The notes: a model not told the origin generated them from the sequence alone. A stretch of 64,000 nt of DNA from Massilia norwichensis (GCF_024753245.1 NZ_JANUGX010000001.1:124001-188000), one strand, 5' to 3'; shown: positions 20,697 through 29,256, counted from the first letter of the stretch. Numbers and translations are program-made.

Positions 20697-21056
20697 TTAG
20701 GCAGCCAGCTTGGTCTTGACGGTGTTCACGATAGCGGCAAATGCCGGCTTGTCGTTCACAGCCATGTCGGCCAGGACTTTACGGTCCAGTTCAATCGCGG
20801 CTTTCTTCAGGCCGTTCATGAAGGCGCTGTAGGTCATGCCGTGCGAACGCGAAGCCGCGTTGATACGGGTGATCCACAGTGCGCGGAAGACGCGCTTCTT
20901 GTTGCGGCGGTCGCGGTATGCGTACTGGCCAGCGCGCATGACTGCTTGCTTGGCAATACGGAATACTTTGCTGCGGCGGCCACGATAGCCTTTAGCAAGT
21001 TCAAGAACCTTCTTGTGACGGGCACGTGCAGTAACCCCACGTTTTACTCGAGGCAT
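20697..21056 (-). CDS. rplT: 50S ribosomal protein L20
   Basis: A 119-residue basic protein of the large subunit that binds 23S rRNA early in assembly. It begins [20 protein letters not shown] and contains [20 protein letters not shown], the standard L20 sequence, at standard length. It follows rpmI by 20 bp and precedes pheS by 139 bp. In other bacteria L20 represses its own operon by binding the leader; no such site can be shown here. Confidence 0.98.
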   Translation of the reverse strand: MPRVKRGVTARARHKKVLELAKGYRGRRSKVFRIAKQAVMRAGQYAYRDRRNKKRVFRALWITRINAASRSHGMTYSAFMNGLKKAAIELDRKVLADMAVNDKPAFAAIVNTVKTKLAA

Positions 21057-21076
21057 ATTCGCTCCTTAGTGTGAGA

Positions 21077-21277
21077 TTAGACGGCCGACGGCATCATGCG
21101 GTAGACGCTCTGGACGTCCGACGCATTGATGTTACGGGTGCCACGCAGCTGGCGCTTGTTCTTGGTGGTCTTCTTGGTCAGGATGTGACGCTTGAACGCC
21201 ATACCCGATTTGACGGTACCACCCGGACGCACGCGAAAACGCTTTTTCGCGGAGCTTTTGGTTTTCATTTTCGGCAT
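21077..21277 (-). CDS. rpmI: 50S ribosomal protein L35
   Basis: A 66-residue basic ribosomal protein starting [20 protein letters not shown], with [19 protein letters not shown] in the centre, typical for L35. An ATG two codons earlier (MTMPKMK) is also possible. It lies between infC and rplT in the conserved infC-rpmI-rplT order. A repeat pair and a terminator-like hairpin in the 343-bp gap separate it from infC, so it may have its own promoter or receive attenuated read-through. Confidence 0.97.
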   Translation of the reverse strand: MPKMKTKSSAKKRFRVRPGGTVKSGMAFKRHILTKKTTKNKRQLRGTRNINASDVQSVYRMMPSAV

Positions 21278-21453
21278 AGTCATCTGCCCTCTTACAGGCA
21301 GCCTCATATGTAACAGGATTGCAGGTGGCAGCAACGCTGCTCTTGGATGCCTGCTTTCACTTGTTTCTGCAGCAGAAGCGAGTCCACTACAGTCTTGCAT
21401 TCCCGCATCATACGACACGGGAACCGCAGATTATATCAGAGCTTTACGGGTTC

Positions 21454-21510
21454 GTGGGCATGGGATGCCCACCCTACCGCTAAACCGTAGGGTGCGCACC
21501 ACGTGCGCAC
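21454..21510. repeat. inverted pair of the GTGGGCAYGGGRTGCCCACC repeat
   Basis: The arm at 21454-21477 and its inverted copy at 21487-21510 are separated by nine bases. They belong to the same family as 10571-10636. The second arm has drifted (GTGCGCACGTGGTGCGCACC on the complementary strand) but still contains its internal palindrome. Located between infC and rpmI. Confidence 0.75.
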
Positions 21511-21521
21511 GTGGCGACAGC

Positions 21522-21572
21522 AAAAAATGGAATAGGCCGAGCCCGGGCCGCAGGCGAACCTGAAGCCCGGGC
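21522..21572 (-). terminator. terminator-like hairpin after infC
   Basis: On the minus strand GCCCGGGC (21572-21565) pairs with GCCCGGGC (21548-21541). The stem is followed after 13 bases by a run of six T. It lies 48 bp after the infC stop. The distance between stem and T run is longer than ideal, so partial termination is more likely than complete. Confidence 0.45.
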
Positions 21573-21620
21573 CCGGCCCGGCTTGACTGTCACAGCAAGC
21601 GTGCTGCGATCGCGCGAAGC

Positions 21621-22145
21621 TTACTTCTTCTTCTTCGGCGCGACCACCATGATCATCTGGCGGCCTTCCATTTTCGGGAACTGCTCGACCTGGCCATACG
21701 GCTCCAGATCGCCACGCAGACGTTCCAGCATGCGCGCACCGATGTCCTGGTGGGCCATCTCGCGACCGCGGAAGCGCAGGGTGATCTTGGTCTTGTCACC
21801 CTCTTCCAGGAATTTGATCAGGTTGCGCAGCTTGATGCTGTAATCGCCTTCGTCCGTACCCGGACGGAACTTGATCTCTTTGACCTGGATGATCTTCTGC
21901 TTCAGCTTCGCTTCGTGCGCACGCTTCTGCTCCGAATATTTGAACTTGCCGTAGTCCATCAGACGGCAGACCGGCGGATTCGCGTTCGGGGCGATTTCCA
22001 CCAGATCGACGTTCGCTTCTTCAGCCAGACGAAACGCTTCGGCCAGGCTCACAATGCCCAGCGGCTCGTTATCCACTCCGGTCAGACGCATTTCCGGATG
22101 GTTGATTTCGCCATTGATGCGATGTGACGACTTGTCAGTAGCTAT
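21621..22145 (-). CDS. infC: translation initiation factor IF-3, with an ATA start codon
   Basis: A 174-residue protein that monitors start-codon and initiator-tRNA pairing on the 30S subunit. The sequence after the start is [13 protein letters not shown], matching the usual N-terminus of betaproteobacterial IF-3. The codon in the start position is ATA (22145-22143), with AAAGGA seven bases upstream. The first in-frame ATG comes 18 codons later and would delete conserved N-terminal residues. Rare start codons (AUU, AUA, AUC) in infC are known to let IF-3 repress its own translation; the same control is inferred here. It lies 47 bp after thrS. Confidence 0.95.
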   Translation of the reverse strand: MATDKSSHRINGEINHPEMRLTGVDNEPLGIVSLAEAFRLAEEANVDLVEIAPNANPPVCRLMDYGKFKYSEQKRAHEAKLKQKIIQVKEIKFRPGTDEGDYSIKLRNLIKFLEEGDKTKITLRFRGREMAHQDIGARMLERLRGDLEPYGQVEQFPKMEGRQMIMVVAPKKKK

Positions 22146-22192
22146 GGTGTTTCCTTTTAAAGTTGATTTGATCGGGCCGTCTCAAGGCGCTG

Positions 22193-24103
22193 TTACTTCG
22201 CCTTGGTTGCTACCTCGCTTTGGAGGCGTTCCAGCAGCGCATCGACGGACATGACGCCCAGGTCGACATTGCCACGCGCGCGAACGGCCACAGTGTTGGC
22301 ATCCCGCTCTTTATCACCGACAACTAAGATGTACGGCAGTTTTTGGACGGAGTGCTCCCGGATTTTATAGGTAATCTTCTCGTTCCGCAAATCAGCGTGA
22401 ACGCGCAGGCCCGCGGCCTTCAGGCGCGCCTCGACTTCTTTCACATAGGAAGCTTGCGCATCCGAAATGTTCAGAATAGCAACCTGGACCGGCGCCAGCC
22501 ACAGCGGCAGCGCGCCGGCGTAGTTCTCGATCAGGATGCCGATGAAACGCTCCATCGAACCGACGATCGCACGGTGCAGCATGACCGGCACCTTGCGGGT
22601 ATTGTCTTCGGCCACGTACTCGGCGCCCAGGCGGCCCGGCATCGAGAAGTCGACCTGCATGGTGCCGACCTGCCACGGACGGCCGAGGCTGTCCTTCAGG
22701 TGGTACTCGATCTTCGGGCCGTAGAAGGCACCCTCGCCCGGCAGCTCGGTCCACTCCACGCCGCAGCCGCGCAGGGCCGAACGCAGGGCTTCCTCGGCCT
22801 GGTCCCAGACTTCGTCGGAGCCGATGCGGTTTTCCGGACGCAGGGCGATCTTGACGTCGATGTTCTCGAAGCCGAAGTCCTCGTACACCTTCATGGCCTG
22901 GGCGTGGAAAGCCACCACTTCCGGCGCGATCTGCTCTTCGGTGCAGAACACGTGGCCGTCGTCCTGGGTGAAGCCGCGCACGCGCATCAGGCCGTGCAGC
23001 GCGCCCGAGGACTCGTTGCGGTGGCACTGGCCGAACTCGCCGTAGCGCAGCGGCAGGTCGCGGTAGGAACGCAGGCCGGCGTTATAGATCTGCACGTGGC
23101 CCGGGCAGTTCATCGGCTTGAGCGCGTAGGTACGGTTCTCCGACTCGGTGGTGAACATGTTCTCGCGGTAGTTGTCCCAGTGACCGGTCTTCTGCCACAG
23201 GGTCACGTCGATGATCTGCGGCGCCTTGACTTCGTTGTAGCCGGTGGCCTGGTAGGTCTTGCGCATGTACTGCTCGACCTGCTGCCAGATGGTCCAGCCC
23301 TTCGGGTGCCAGAAGATCAGGCCCGGCGCCTCGTCCTGGAAGTGGAACAGGTCCAGCGCCTTGCCCAGCTTGCGGTGGTCGCGCTTTTCCGCCTCTTCCA
23401 GCATGTGCAGGTATTGCTCCTGGTCTTCCTTCTTGGCCCAGGCGGTGCCGTAGACGCGCTGCAGCATCTCGTTCTTCGAGTCGCCGCGCCAGTAGGCGCC
23501 GGCCAGCTTCATCAGCTTGAAGACCTTCAGCTTGCCGGTCGAGGGCACGTGCGGGCCGCGGCACAGGTCGGTGAAATTGCCTTCCGAGTAGAGCGAGACG
23601 TCTTCATTTGCCGGGATCGAGGCGATGATCTCGGCCTTGTAGTCTTCGCCGATCGACTTGAAGTAGGCCACGGCTTCGTCGCGCGGCAGCACCTTGCGGC
23701 TGACCGGCTCGTCCTTCTTGGCCAGCTCGGCCATTTTCTTCTCGATCGCCTGCAGGTCGTCCGGGGTGAAGGGACGCTTGTAGGAGAAGTCGTAGTAGAA
23801 ACCGTTGTCGATGACCGGGCCGATGGTGACCTGGGCTTCCGGGAACAGCTCCTTGACTGCGTAAGCCAGCAGGTGGGCGGTCGAGTGACGGATGACGTCC
23901 AGGCCTTCCGGGTCCTTGTCGGTGACGATCGCCAGGTCGGCGTCGGACTCGATCAGGAAGGAGGTATCGACCACCTTGCCGTTGACCTTGCCGGCCAGCG
24001 CGGCTTTGGCCAGGCTCGGGGCGATGTTCTGGGCCACCTGGGCCACGGTGACGGGGCCTTCGAATTGACGGCTGGAGCCGTCCGGAAGTCGCACATTCAG
24101 CAT
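22193..24103 (-). CDS. thrS: threonyl-tRNA synthetase
   Basis: A 636-residue class II synthetase. The TGS domain covers about 1-62 ([20 protein letters not shown]). The editing domain with [15 protein letters not shown] lies at about 70-220, followed by the catalytic core with [11 protein letters not shown] (zinc cysteine), [15 protein letters not shown] and [20 protein letters not shown]. The anticodon-binding domain is C-terminal (about 535-636). CAGGAGATC precedes the ATG. It heads the thrS-infC-rpmI-rplT-pheST-ihfA-merR series, downstream of tRNA-Val and its terminator. Confidence 0.98.
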   Translation of the reverse strand: MLNVRLPDGSSRQFEGPVTVAQVAQNIAPSLAKAALAGKVNGKVVDTSFLIESDADLAIVTDKDPEGLDVIRHSTAHLLAYAVKELFPEAQVTIGPVIDNGFYYDFSYKRPFTPDDLQAIEKKMAELAKKDEPVSRKVLPRDEAVAYFKSIGEDYKAEIIASIPANEDVSLYSEGNFTDLCRGPHVPSTGKLKVFKLMKLAGAYWRGDSKNEMLQRVYGTAWAKKEDQEQYLHMLEEAEKRDHRKLGKALDLFHFQDEAPGLIFWHPKGWTIWQQVEQYMRKTYQATGYNEVKAPQIIDVTLWQKTGHWDNYRENMFTTESENRTYALKPMNCPGHVQIYNAGLRSYRDLPLRYGEFGQCHRNESSGALHGLMRVRGFTQDDGHVFCTEEQIAPEVVAFHAQAMKVYEDFGFENIDVKIALRPENRIGSDEVWDQAEEALRSALRGCGVEWTELPGEGAFYGPKIEYHLKDSLGRPWQVGTMQVDFSMPGRLGAEYVAEDNTRKVPVMLHRAIVGSMERFIGILIENYAGALPLWLAPVQVAILNISDAQASYVKEVEARLKAAGLRVHADLRNEKITYKIREHSVQKLPYILVVGDKERDANTVAVRARGNVDLGVMSVDALLERLQSEVATKAK

Positions 24104-24173
24104 TTTGATCTCCTGTTCGGCGCCGCTCGCGCCCGCTAAGATTAATAAAATTGAAATGAAAAGTATTCGGACG

Positions 24174-24201
24174 AAAAAAAACGCGCACCAGGCGCGTTTT
24201 T
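24174..24201 (-). terminator. strong hairpin terminator between tRNA-Val and thrS
   Basis: AAAACGCGC (24178-24186) pairs with GCGCGTTTT (24192-24200) around a five-base loop. A tract of eight T follows on the minus strand. It ends tRNA-Val transcription. It could also act as an attenuator if thrS is read from the tRNA promoter, since only 70 bp remain before the thrS start. Confidence 0.85.
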
Positions 24202-24336
24202 ATCAGTGTTGTCGAGTTTCTTGAGACAAAAGACCACCGTACCGCGTCTAGCGATTCCCCCACAACTTAGTTGTAGTTCGCGGTGTCATAACCGTCGGTG
24301 CCTTTCTCGCTCTTACTGAATTACTACTGAGTATTC

Positions 24337-24413
24337 TGGTGGGCGGTGCAGAATTCGAATCTGCGACCCCTTGGATGTCGACCAAGTATTCTAACCAGCT
24401 GAACTAACCGCCC
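24337..24413 (-). tRNA. tRNA-Val (anticodon GAC)
   Basis: A complete cloverleaf. The acceptor is GGGCGGT/ACCGCCC. The D-arm is GTTC/GAAT. The anticodon stem CTTGG/CCAAG has loop TCGACAT, so the anticodon is GAC (valine). The T-arm is GCAGA-TTCGAAT-TCTGC. Discriminator A and the CCA end are encoded. Position 33 is C instead of the near-universal T, which is unusual. It lies upstream of thrS on the same strand. Confidence 0.93.
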
Positions 24414-24478
24414 GTATGCCGCCATTATAGGGGCCCGGCCGCAATTGTGCAAGACAACATGGAATTTGCATTCGCGGC

Positions 24479-24502
24479 GTGGGCACGGGGTGCCCACCCT
24501 AC
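24479..24502 (+). repeat. single copy of the GTGGGCACGGGGTGCCCACC repeat
   Basis: Identical over 24 bp to the copy at 10571-10594, but without an inverted partner. It ends in CTAC and runs into CTATACT, 35 bp before the cation-efflux gene. It could contribute to that gene's leader. Confidence 0.75.
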
Positions 24503-24536
24503 TATACTGTTCGACTTTTCCGCATTCCCTCTTCCC

Positions 24537-25448
24537 ATGTCAGACCACTCGATCTCCTCCGCCCACCTGCACGCCCACCTCGACGGCGACGCCCGCCACG
24601 GCCACGTCATCGAAGGCCGCAGCCAGGCCGCGATGGGACTGGCGCTGGGCCTGACCCTGCTGTTCGCGCTGATCGAAGCGGTGACGGGTTTCATGTCGAA
24701 CTCGCTGGCCCTGATCTCCGACGCCGGCCACATGGTGACCGACGCCGCCGCGCTCGGCCTGGCGCTGATGGCCCAGCTGATCGCGCGCCGTCCGCCTTCG
24801 CACCGCCATTCCTTCGGCTTCGTGCGCGCCGAGGCGCTGGCCGCCTTCGTCAACAGCCTGGCGATGCTGCTGCTGGTTGCCTGGATCGTCTACGAGGCCG
24901 CGCAGCGCCTGCTCAAGCCGGAAGCCGTGCAAGGCGGCACCGTGTTCGTGGTGGCCGCGATTGGTGCCTGCATCAATATCCTGGTGGCCTGGGTGCTGTC
25001 GCGCGGCGAGCAGAGCATCAACACGCGCGCCGCCTTGGTCAACGTGCTGGGCGACCTGCTCGGCTCGGTGGCCGCGATCGCTGCCGGCGCCATCATCCAT
25101 TTCACCGGCTGGGTGCGGATCGACCCGATCCTGTCGATCTTCGTGTCGCTGCTGATCCTGAAGTCGACCATCGGCGTGCTGCGCGAGTCCTACCACTTCC
25201 TGATGGAGGGGGTGCCCGAGCAGATCGATTACCTGGGCGTGGGCGCCGACCTGGCCGCCGTGCCGGGCGTGCTGTCGGTGCACGACCTGCACGTGTGGGA
25301 CATGTCGCCGGGCGAGCCGGCCCTGATCGGCCACCTCGAGATCGCCGACCTCAACGCCTGGCCCGAGGTGCTGCGCGCCGTGAAAGAAATGCTGCTCGAC
25401 AAGCACGGCATCGACCATGTGACGCTGCAGCCGGAAGTCCACGCCTGA
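24537..25448 (+). CDS. cation diffusion facilitator (CzcD/ZitB-like) efflux protein
   Basis: A 303-residue inner-membrane antiporter exporting Zn2+ or similar divalent cations. A His-rich N-terminus (HLHAHLDGDARHGH) is followed by six predicted membrane segments. The metal site in helices II and V reads LISDAGHMVTDAAAL and ALVNVLGDLLGS. The cytoplasmic C-terminal domain contains VHDLHVWDMSPGEPAL. The start at 24537 (MSDHSIS) is chosen as conventional for the family. An in-frame ATG at 24447 would run through the intergenic repeat. It is a single gene divergent from tRNA-Val. Confidence 0.92.
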   Translation: MSDHSISSAHLHAHLDGDARHGHVIEGRSQAAMGLALGLTLLFALIEAVTGFMSNSLALISDAGHMVTDAAALGLALMAQLIARRPPSHRHSFGFVRAEALAAFVNSLAMLLLVAWIVYEAAQRLLKPEAVQGGTVFVVAAIGACINILVAWVLSRGEQSINTRAALVNVLGDLLGSVAAIAAGAIIHFTGWVRIDPILSIFVSLLILKSTIGVLRESYHFLMEGVPEQIDYLGVGADLAAVPGVLSVHDLHVWDMSPGEPALIGHLEIADLNAWPEVLRAVKEMLLDKHGIDHVTLQPEVHA

Positions 25449-25510
25449 ACACCGACGAGCGTGTCAGCGGGCTCCGACCCGGCAGCGGGGCACGCGCCGA
25501 TAGGTAGAAT

Positions 25511-25536
25511 AGGAGTGCCATGTCGATAATCGACAC
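25511..25536 (+). promoter_or_regulatory. ribosome-binding site separated from the start codon by a palindrome
   Basis: AGGAG (25511-25515) lies 21 bases before the ATG at 25537, too far for normal use. The intervening TGTCGATAATCGACA (25520-25534) is a perfect palindrome. If it folds as TGTCG-loop-CGACA the effective spacing becomes about six bases. The first ATG after AGGAG (25520) opens a 25-codon frame that ends inside the next gene. The palindrome could instead be a protein operator. Confidence 0.5.
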
Positions 25537-26526
25537 ATGCCTATTCAAGATCAAGTCTACGACACCCTTATCGTCGGCGGCGGCCCCGGCGGCCTGACCG
25601 CCGCCATTTACCTGCGCCGCTTCACCCGCAACGTCGCCCTGGTCGACAAGGGCAACAGCCGGCTGCGCCTGATCCCGGTCTCGCACAACTACCCCGGCTT
25701 TCCGGAAGGCGTGCCGGGCCACGTCCTGCTCGGCAACCTCACAGTGCAGCTCGAACGCTACGGCGGCACGGTGATGCCGGGCGAGATCGTCGACCTGCGC
25801 ATCGAAGACGGCCTGTTCGTCGGCGATTACCTGCCCGAGGCGAGCGAAGACCAACCCGAACCGGAGCCGGTACAGATCCGCGCCCACACCGTGCTGCTGG
25901 CCACCGGCGTGGCCGACGCCGGGCTGCCGATCGAGAACTGGCGCGAGGCGATCGCGTTCGGCTCGCTGCGCCTGTGCCCCGTCTGCGATGGCTTCGACGT
26001 GATGGACAAGCGCATCGCGGTCGCCACCGCCGACATCAACCCGGTCGGCCACGCCCTCTTCATGCGCAGCTTCAGCAGCGACGTCACGCTGTTCGAACGC
26101 GGCCCGGCCTCGATGCTGGATGCCGAGGACAAGCGCCGCCTGGACGCCGCCGGCGTACGCCTGATCGAGTCGCCGCTGCTGTCGGTCACACTCGACGCGT
26201 CGATGAAACCGGTGATGCATACCGAGGACGGCGAGGCATACCCGGCCGACGTGTTCTACCCGATGCTGGGCGAGAAAGCCCGCTCCAGCCTGGCCGCCAA
26301 GCTGGGCGCCGAGACCGCGCAGTGCGAGGAAATCGTGGTCGACGACCATTACGCCACCACCGTGCCCGGCCTGTACGCGATCGGCGACGTGGTCGTCGGC
26401 CTGAACCAGATCGCGGTGGCGACCGGCGGCGCGGCCAAGGCGGCGGTACGCATCCACAACCAGCTCCCGCCGGCCTATCGCCAGGCGCCCGCGCGTCCCG
26501 CGCAGGCGGGATGGACCGCCACCTGA
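25537..26526 (+). CDS. thioredoxin-reductase-like FAD-dependent oxidoreductase
   Basis: 329 residues. The FAD-binding Rossmann motif is YDTLIVGGGPGGLTAAIYLR (residues 8-27). A redox-active pair Cys147-Pro-Val-Cys150 in LRLCPVCDGFD matches thioredoxin reductases. The second FAD motif is VPGLYAIGDVVVGLNQIAVA. The NADPH-binding glycine motif between them is not recognisable (IAVATADINPVGHALF), so the electron donor is uncertain. The C-terminal tail APARPAQAGWTAT is encoded by DNA resembling the CCCGCGCAGGCGGG repeat and is probably an accretion. A small membrane protein gene follows 15 bp later. Confidence 0.85.
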   Translation: MPIQDQVYDTLIVGGGPGGLTAAIYLRRFTRNVALVDKGNSRLRLIPVSHNYPGFPEGVPGHVLLGNLTVQLERYGGTVMPGEIVDLRIEDGLFVGDYLPEASEDQPEPEPVQIRAHTVLLATGVADAGLPIENWREAIAFGSLRLCPVCDGFDVMDKRIAVATADINPVGHALFMRSFSSDVTLFERGPASMLDAEDKRRLDAAGVRLIESPLLSVTLDASMKPVMHTEDGEAYPADVFYPMLGEKARSSLAAKLGAETAQCEEIVVDDHYATTVPGLYAIGDVVVGLNQIAVATGGAAKAAVRIHNQLPPAYRQAPARPAQAGWTAT

Positions 26527-26541
26527 ACGAAAGGCTGACGC

Positions 26542-26640
26542 ATGTTCCTGTTTTTCTCCAACAAACTGGGCTGCCTGGGCTCGATCCTGGTGTCGCTTGC
26601 GATCACGCTGGTGCTGCTGTTCATCTTCGGCGTGCTCTAG
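26542..26640 (+). CDS. 32-residue single-pass membrane protein
   Basis: The frame encodes MFLFFSNKLGCLGSILVSLA followed by ITLVLLFIFGVL. It has a short aromatic N-terminus with Asn-Lys-Leu-Gly-Cys and one membrane helix of about 20 residues. Tiny proteins of this type (MFLFFSN-R/K-LGCLGS) recur in unrelated bacteria, which argues that this is a real gene. The sequence GAAAGGCTGACGC precedes the ATG. It is likely co-transcribed with the flavoprotein. Function unknown. Confidence 0.65.
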   Translation: MFLFFSNKLGCLGSILVSLAITLVLLFIFGVL

Positions 26641-26718
26641 GCTGCGCGGCGGGACACGATATTGCGGCTCGGCTACTATAATGGCTTGCCATTCCGGCAT
26701 GACTATTTAGACGAGCCC

Positions 26719-27177
26719 ATGAAAAACCTTCTGCTGTTTGCCTGCGGCCTGCTGTCCGCCGGCGCCGCCCTCGCCGATGATGCTGCGATCCTGAAATGCC
26801 GTGCCCAGACCGATACCGCGCGCCGCCTGGCCTGCTATGACGCGATGCCGGTCGGCGCCACGCCGGTGGCTGCCGCCGCGCCCGCACCGGCTGCCTCGCC
26901 CGAGCAGAGCTTCGGCCTGCCGCCGGCAGCGCAAAAAAAGATGAGTGCCGACGAATCGCGCATCCGCAGCACCGTGGTCGGCCGCTTCGACGGCTGGGGC
27001 CCGGGTTCAAGCATCACCCTGGCCAACGGCCAGGTGTGGCGGGTGACGGACGGCAGCGAAGCGGTCATGCGTCCCATGCAGGACCCGAAGGTCGAGGTCT
27101 CGCGCGGCCTGCTGGGCGGCTACTTCCTGCAAGTCGAAGGCTATAACAACAGCGCGCGCGTATCACGGGTGAAGTAA
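26719..27177 (+). CDS. secreted protein of unknown function
   Basis: 152 residues. A signal peptide MKNLLLFACGLLSAGAALA has a likely cleavage after ALA. A short domain ILKCRAQTDTARRLACYDAM follows, with two cysteines in the C-x11-RLACYD pattern seen in several periplasmic families. After an Ala/Pro linker, a beta-rich C-terminal half contains GRFDGWGPGSSITLANGQVW and FLQVEGYNNSARVSRVK. No catalytic motif is visible. The start was placed at the signal peptide because in-frame sequence upstream (from 26662) does not look coding. Confidence 0.75.
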   Translation: MKNLLLFACGLLSAGAALADDAAILKCRAQTDTARRLACYDAMPVGATPVAAAAPAPAASPEQSFGLPPAAQKKMSADESRIRSTVVGRFDGWGPGSSITLANGQVWRVTDGSEAVMRPMQDPKVEVSRGLLGGYFLQVEGYNNSARVSRVK

Positions 27178-27254
27178 GGCCGAGCCGTGCGGCAAGCGGG
27201 CCCGGCGCTGAAGTATCATGAAGCCCTGGTCGGGTCACTTCGATGGAGCGGTTC

Positions 27255-27637
27255 ATGGTCTGGAAGGTACGTCGCGAGACGGTGGTTTCGCAGCATATCG
27301 AAGTCGCGTTGGTTTACCGGGAAATGCTGGGTCTGGACGAGGCTGCCCGCTATCTCGAACATGAAGGCATCGACCAGGAAATCGTCGATCGCATCCTGTT
27401 CACCGACCGCAAGCGCGGGCCGCCGGTGGCGCCCTTGTCGCATCTGCAGCAGCAAGGGTGCCGGCGCCGGAACCGCGTCCACGATGCCATCGTCGAGGCC
27501 GCGCTGAAGATCGAAAAAAGCTCGGCAAGGAGATGGCGCTGGCCCTGCTGAAGGACGAGCAGGTGCCGCAAGCGGTGGTCGACCGGGTCACCGCGCCGGA
27601 GCCGCGCCAGCTGCGCGTGCGCAAGCTGCCGGCTTAG
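27255..27637 (+). pseudogene. small protein gene interrupted by a -1 frameshift at an A6 run
   Basis: The frame from ATG 27255 (GGAG six bases upstream) reads MVWKVRRETVVSQHIEVALV and on to DAIVEAALKIEK, then breaks at GAAAAAAG (27512-27519). It stops soon after, at about 27551. The -1 frame continues at once with KLGKEMALALLKDEQVPQAV and ends at TAG 27635-27637. The two halves join naturally as EKKLGKE if one A is restored. Restored, it would be about 127 residues, helical and charged, with no recognised family. Possibilities are a sequencing or replication deletion in the homopolymer, or programmed -1 slippage on the A run. Confidence 0.7.
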
Positions 27638-27649
27638 CACGCCGCCTGC

Positions 27650-28300
27650 TCAGCCCTCGGAGGCCAGTGCGATGCGGCGCCGGATCTGCTGCAGCGCCGC
27701 GGCATCGCCCGCGGCCTGGGCACGCTGTTCCTGCACGCCGAGCCAGGCCAGGAGCGGCCTTCTCCACCCCTGGTGCGAAGCCGTGTCGACCGCGTTCCCG
27801 ATGTCGGCCGGCGTGATGCGCCCTGCTTTCATCAAGGCCCCGGCAGCCACCAGCCGCGCCAGCGGATCCTGCACCCCGGCCAGGGTACCGGCCGTGACGA
27901 CCGCGCGGTGCTGCTCCGGCAGCAGGCCGGCGTTCAGACCCTGCCACTGGCCCGCCAGATAGGCCGCATAGGCCTGCTGGGCCGGGGTCGCGTCGCCCGC
28001 CAGCGCCGCATAGCCGGCGCAGTCGTAGTCGAGCGCCGCCACGCGCGCGGCGCAGCGCACCAGCTCGACCTGCGCCACATTGTCGAAGCGCCCGGTGCTG
28101 GCGGTCTCGCGCCGGGCGCGCGCGAATTCGGCATCGGCGGCCGCGGTGTTGCCGTGCAGCCAGGCGTCGGTGTAGCCATCCAGCGCGCTCTTCGCGTTCG
28201 GCTGCCAGTCCGGCGGCTGGGGTTTGCTGGCGCAGCCGGCCAGCGCCAGGGACAGCGCCAGCGTGACGGCGGCGCCGGCGGTGAGAACGGTCGTCTTCAT
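27650..28300 (-). CDS. lipoprotein encoded with the MCE-family gene
   Basis: 216 residues. A lipoprotein signal ends in LALSLALAGCASKP, with the lipid-modified cysteine at about residue 23. The mature part is Ala-rich and helical (SALDGYTDAWLHGNTAAADAEFARARRET), with TPR-like character, and contains three further cysteines. It does not resemble the PqiC/YmbA lipoproteins often paired with MCE proteins. It overlaps the MCE gene by four bases (ATGA), so the two are translationally coupled and probably work together at the outer membrane or periplasm. Confidence 0.8.
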   Translation of the reverse strand: MKTTVLTAGAAVTLALSLALAGCASKPQPPDWQPNAKSALDGYTDAWLHGNTAAADAEFARARRETASTGRFDNVAQVELVRCAARVAALDYDCAGYAALAGDATPAQQAYAAYLAGQWQGLNAGLLPEQHRAVVTAGTLAGVQDPLARLVAAGALMKAGRITPADIGNAVDTASHQGWRRPLLAWLGVQEQRAQAAGDAAALQQIRRRIALASEG

Positions 28301-29226
28301 GGCAGCTTGATCTCCTCGTCGCGCTTGAACGGCCACTTGCGGTTGATCTCGTCGACCAGGCGGTTCACCTTGCGCAGGCTGGCATCGACCTCGCCACGCA
28401 GGCGACCCAGATCCTGGGTTGCGTTCCTGGCGTTGGCGCCCACCGCCTGGGCCTCGACCAGCACCGCGTCGACCTTCTGCAGCGTCCCGCGCGCATCCTG
28501 CAGCACGCCATTCAGCTCGCGCATCGCGGCCTGGGCATCGTCCATCACGCCGTTCTTGCCGAACACGCGGCGGTCGGTCTTGGCCAGGATGGTGTCGACC
28601 CGCTCCAGCGTTTGCAGCAGCTTCTGGGCCTCGGCATCGCCGCCCAGGGCCGTGCCCAATACGCCGTACTTGCCGGTCAGGCGGCCGCTGAAGGTCTCGA
28701 CGTTGCCGAGCGTGTTGGCGATGGCCGAGCCTTCCTGCGTCATGTTCTGCAGGTTCTCGAGCAGCGCGCGGGCGGTCGACAGCAGGCGCGGGATCTCGGC
28801 GGCGGCGTCGCCGCGCAGCACCGGTCTTTGCGCCTTGTCCGGCAGCGGCGGGTCGCTCAGGATGCCGCTGTAGGCGCGCAGGTGGGTCTGGCCGACCACG
28901 CTGCTCTCCAGCGTGAACACGCTGGTGGTGCGCAGCCACTTGGCATCGGCCTTCGGAATGTCGACCAGCACGTTGACCTTGCCGTCCTGGCCCAGGTCGA
29001 CCTGGCGCACACGCCCGATCGGAAAGCCGGCGAAGGTCATGTCCATGCCGGGGATGACGCCCTCGGAGTTGTCGGTCACCAGCACCAGCTGCTGGGTGGG
29101 CTCGAACACGCCGCGCGCGTACATCACGTACAGGAAGAAGGCGACGATCAGCGCGCCGATCACGACCAGCAGGATCACTGCCTTCGCTTCGACGTGTTTC
29201 GGCTCGTCAGGTACGGTATCCGCCAT
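28297..29226 (-). CDS. MCE/MlaD-family substrate-binding protein
   Basis: 309 residues. One N-terminal membrane helix (about 15-37) precedes a single MCE domain (about 44-120) with QLVLVTDNSEGVIPGMDMTF and FAGFPIGRVRQVDLG. A long helical C-terminal region (about 145-300) contains heptad-like repeats and could form a periplasmic tube or needle. MCE proteins carry lipids across the periplasm together with an MlaE permease and MlaF ATPase. The permease gene lies 30 bp upstream, but no ATPase gene is present in the cluster. Confidence 0.9.
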   Translation of the reverse strand: MADTVPDEPKHVEAKAVILLVVIGALIVAFFLYVMYARGVFEPTQQLVLVTDNSEGVIPGMDMTFAGFPIGRVRQVDLGQDGKVNVLVDIPKADAKWLRTTSVFTLESSVVGQTHLRAYSGILSDPPLPDKAQRPVLRGDAAAEIPRLLSTARALLENLQNMTQEGSAIANTLGNVETFSGRLTGKYGVLGTALGGDAEAQKLLQTLERVDTILAKTDRRVFGKNGVMDDAQAAMRELNGVLQDARGTLQKVDAVLVEAQAVGANARNATQDLGRLRGEVDASLRKVNRLVDEINRKWPFKRDEEIKLP

Positions 29227-29256
29227 GCGCAGTCCTCGCTCAGATATTCAGGTCAT

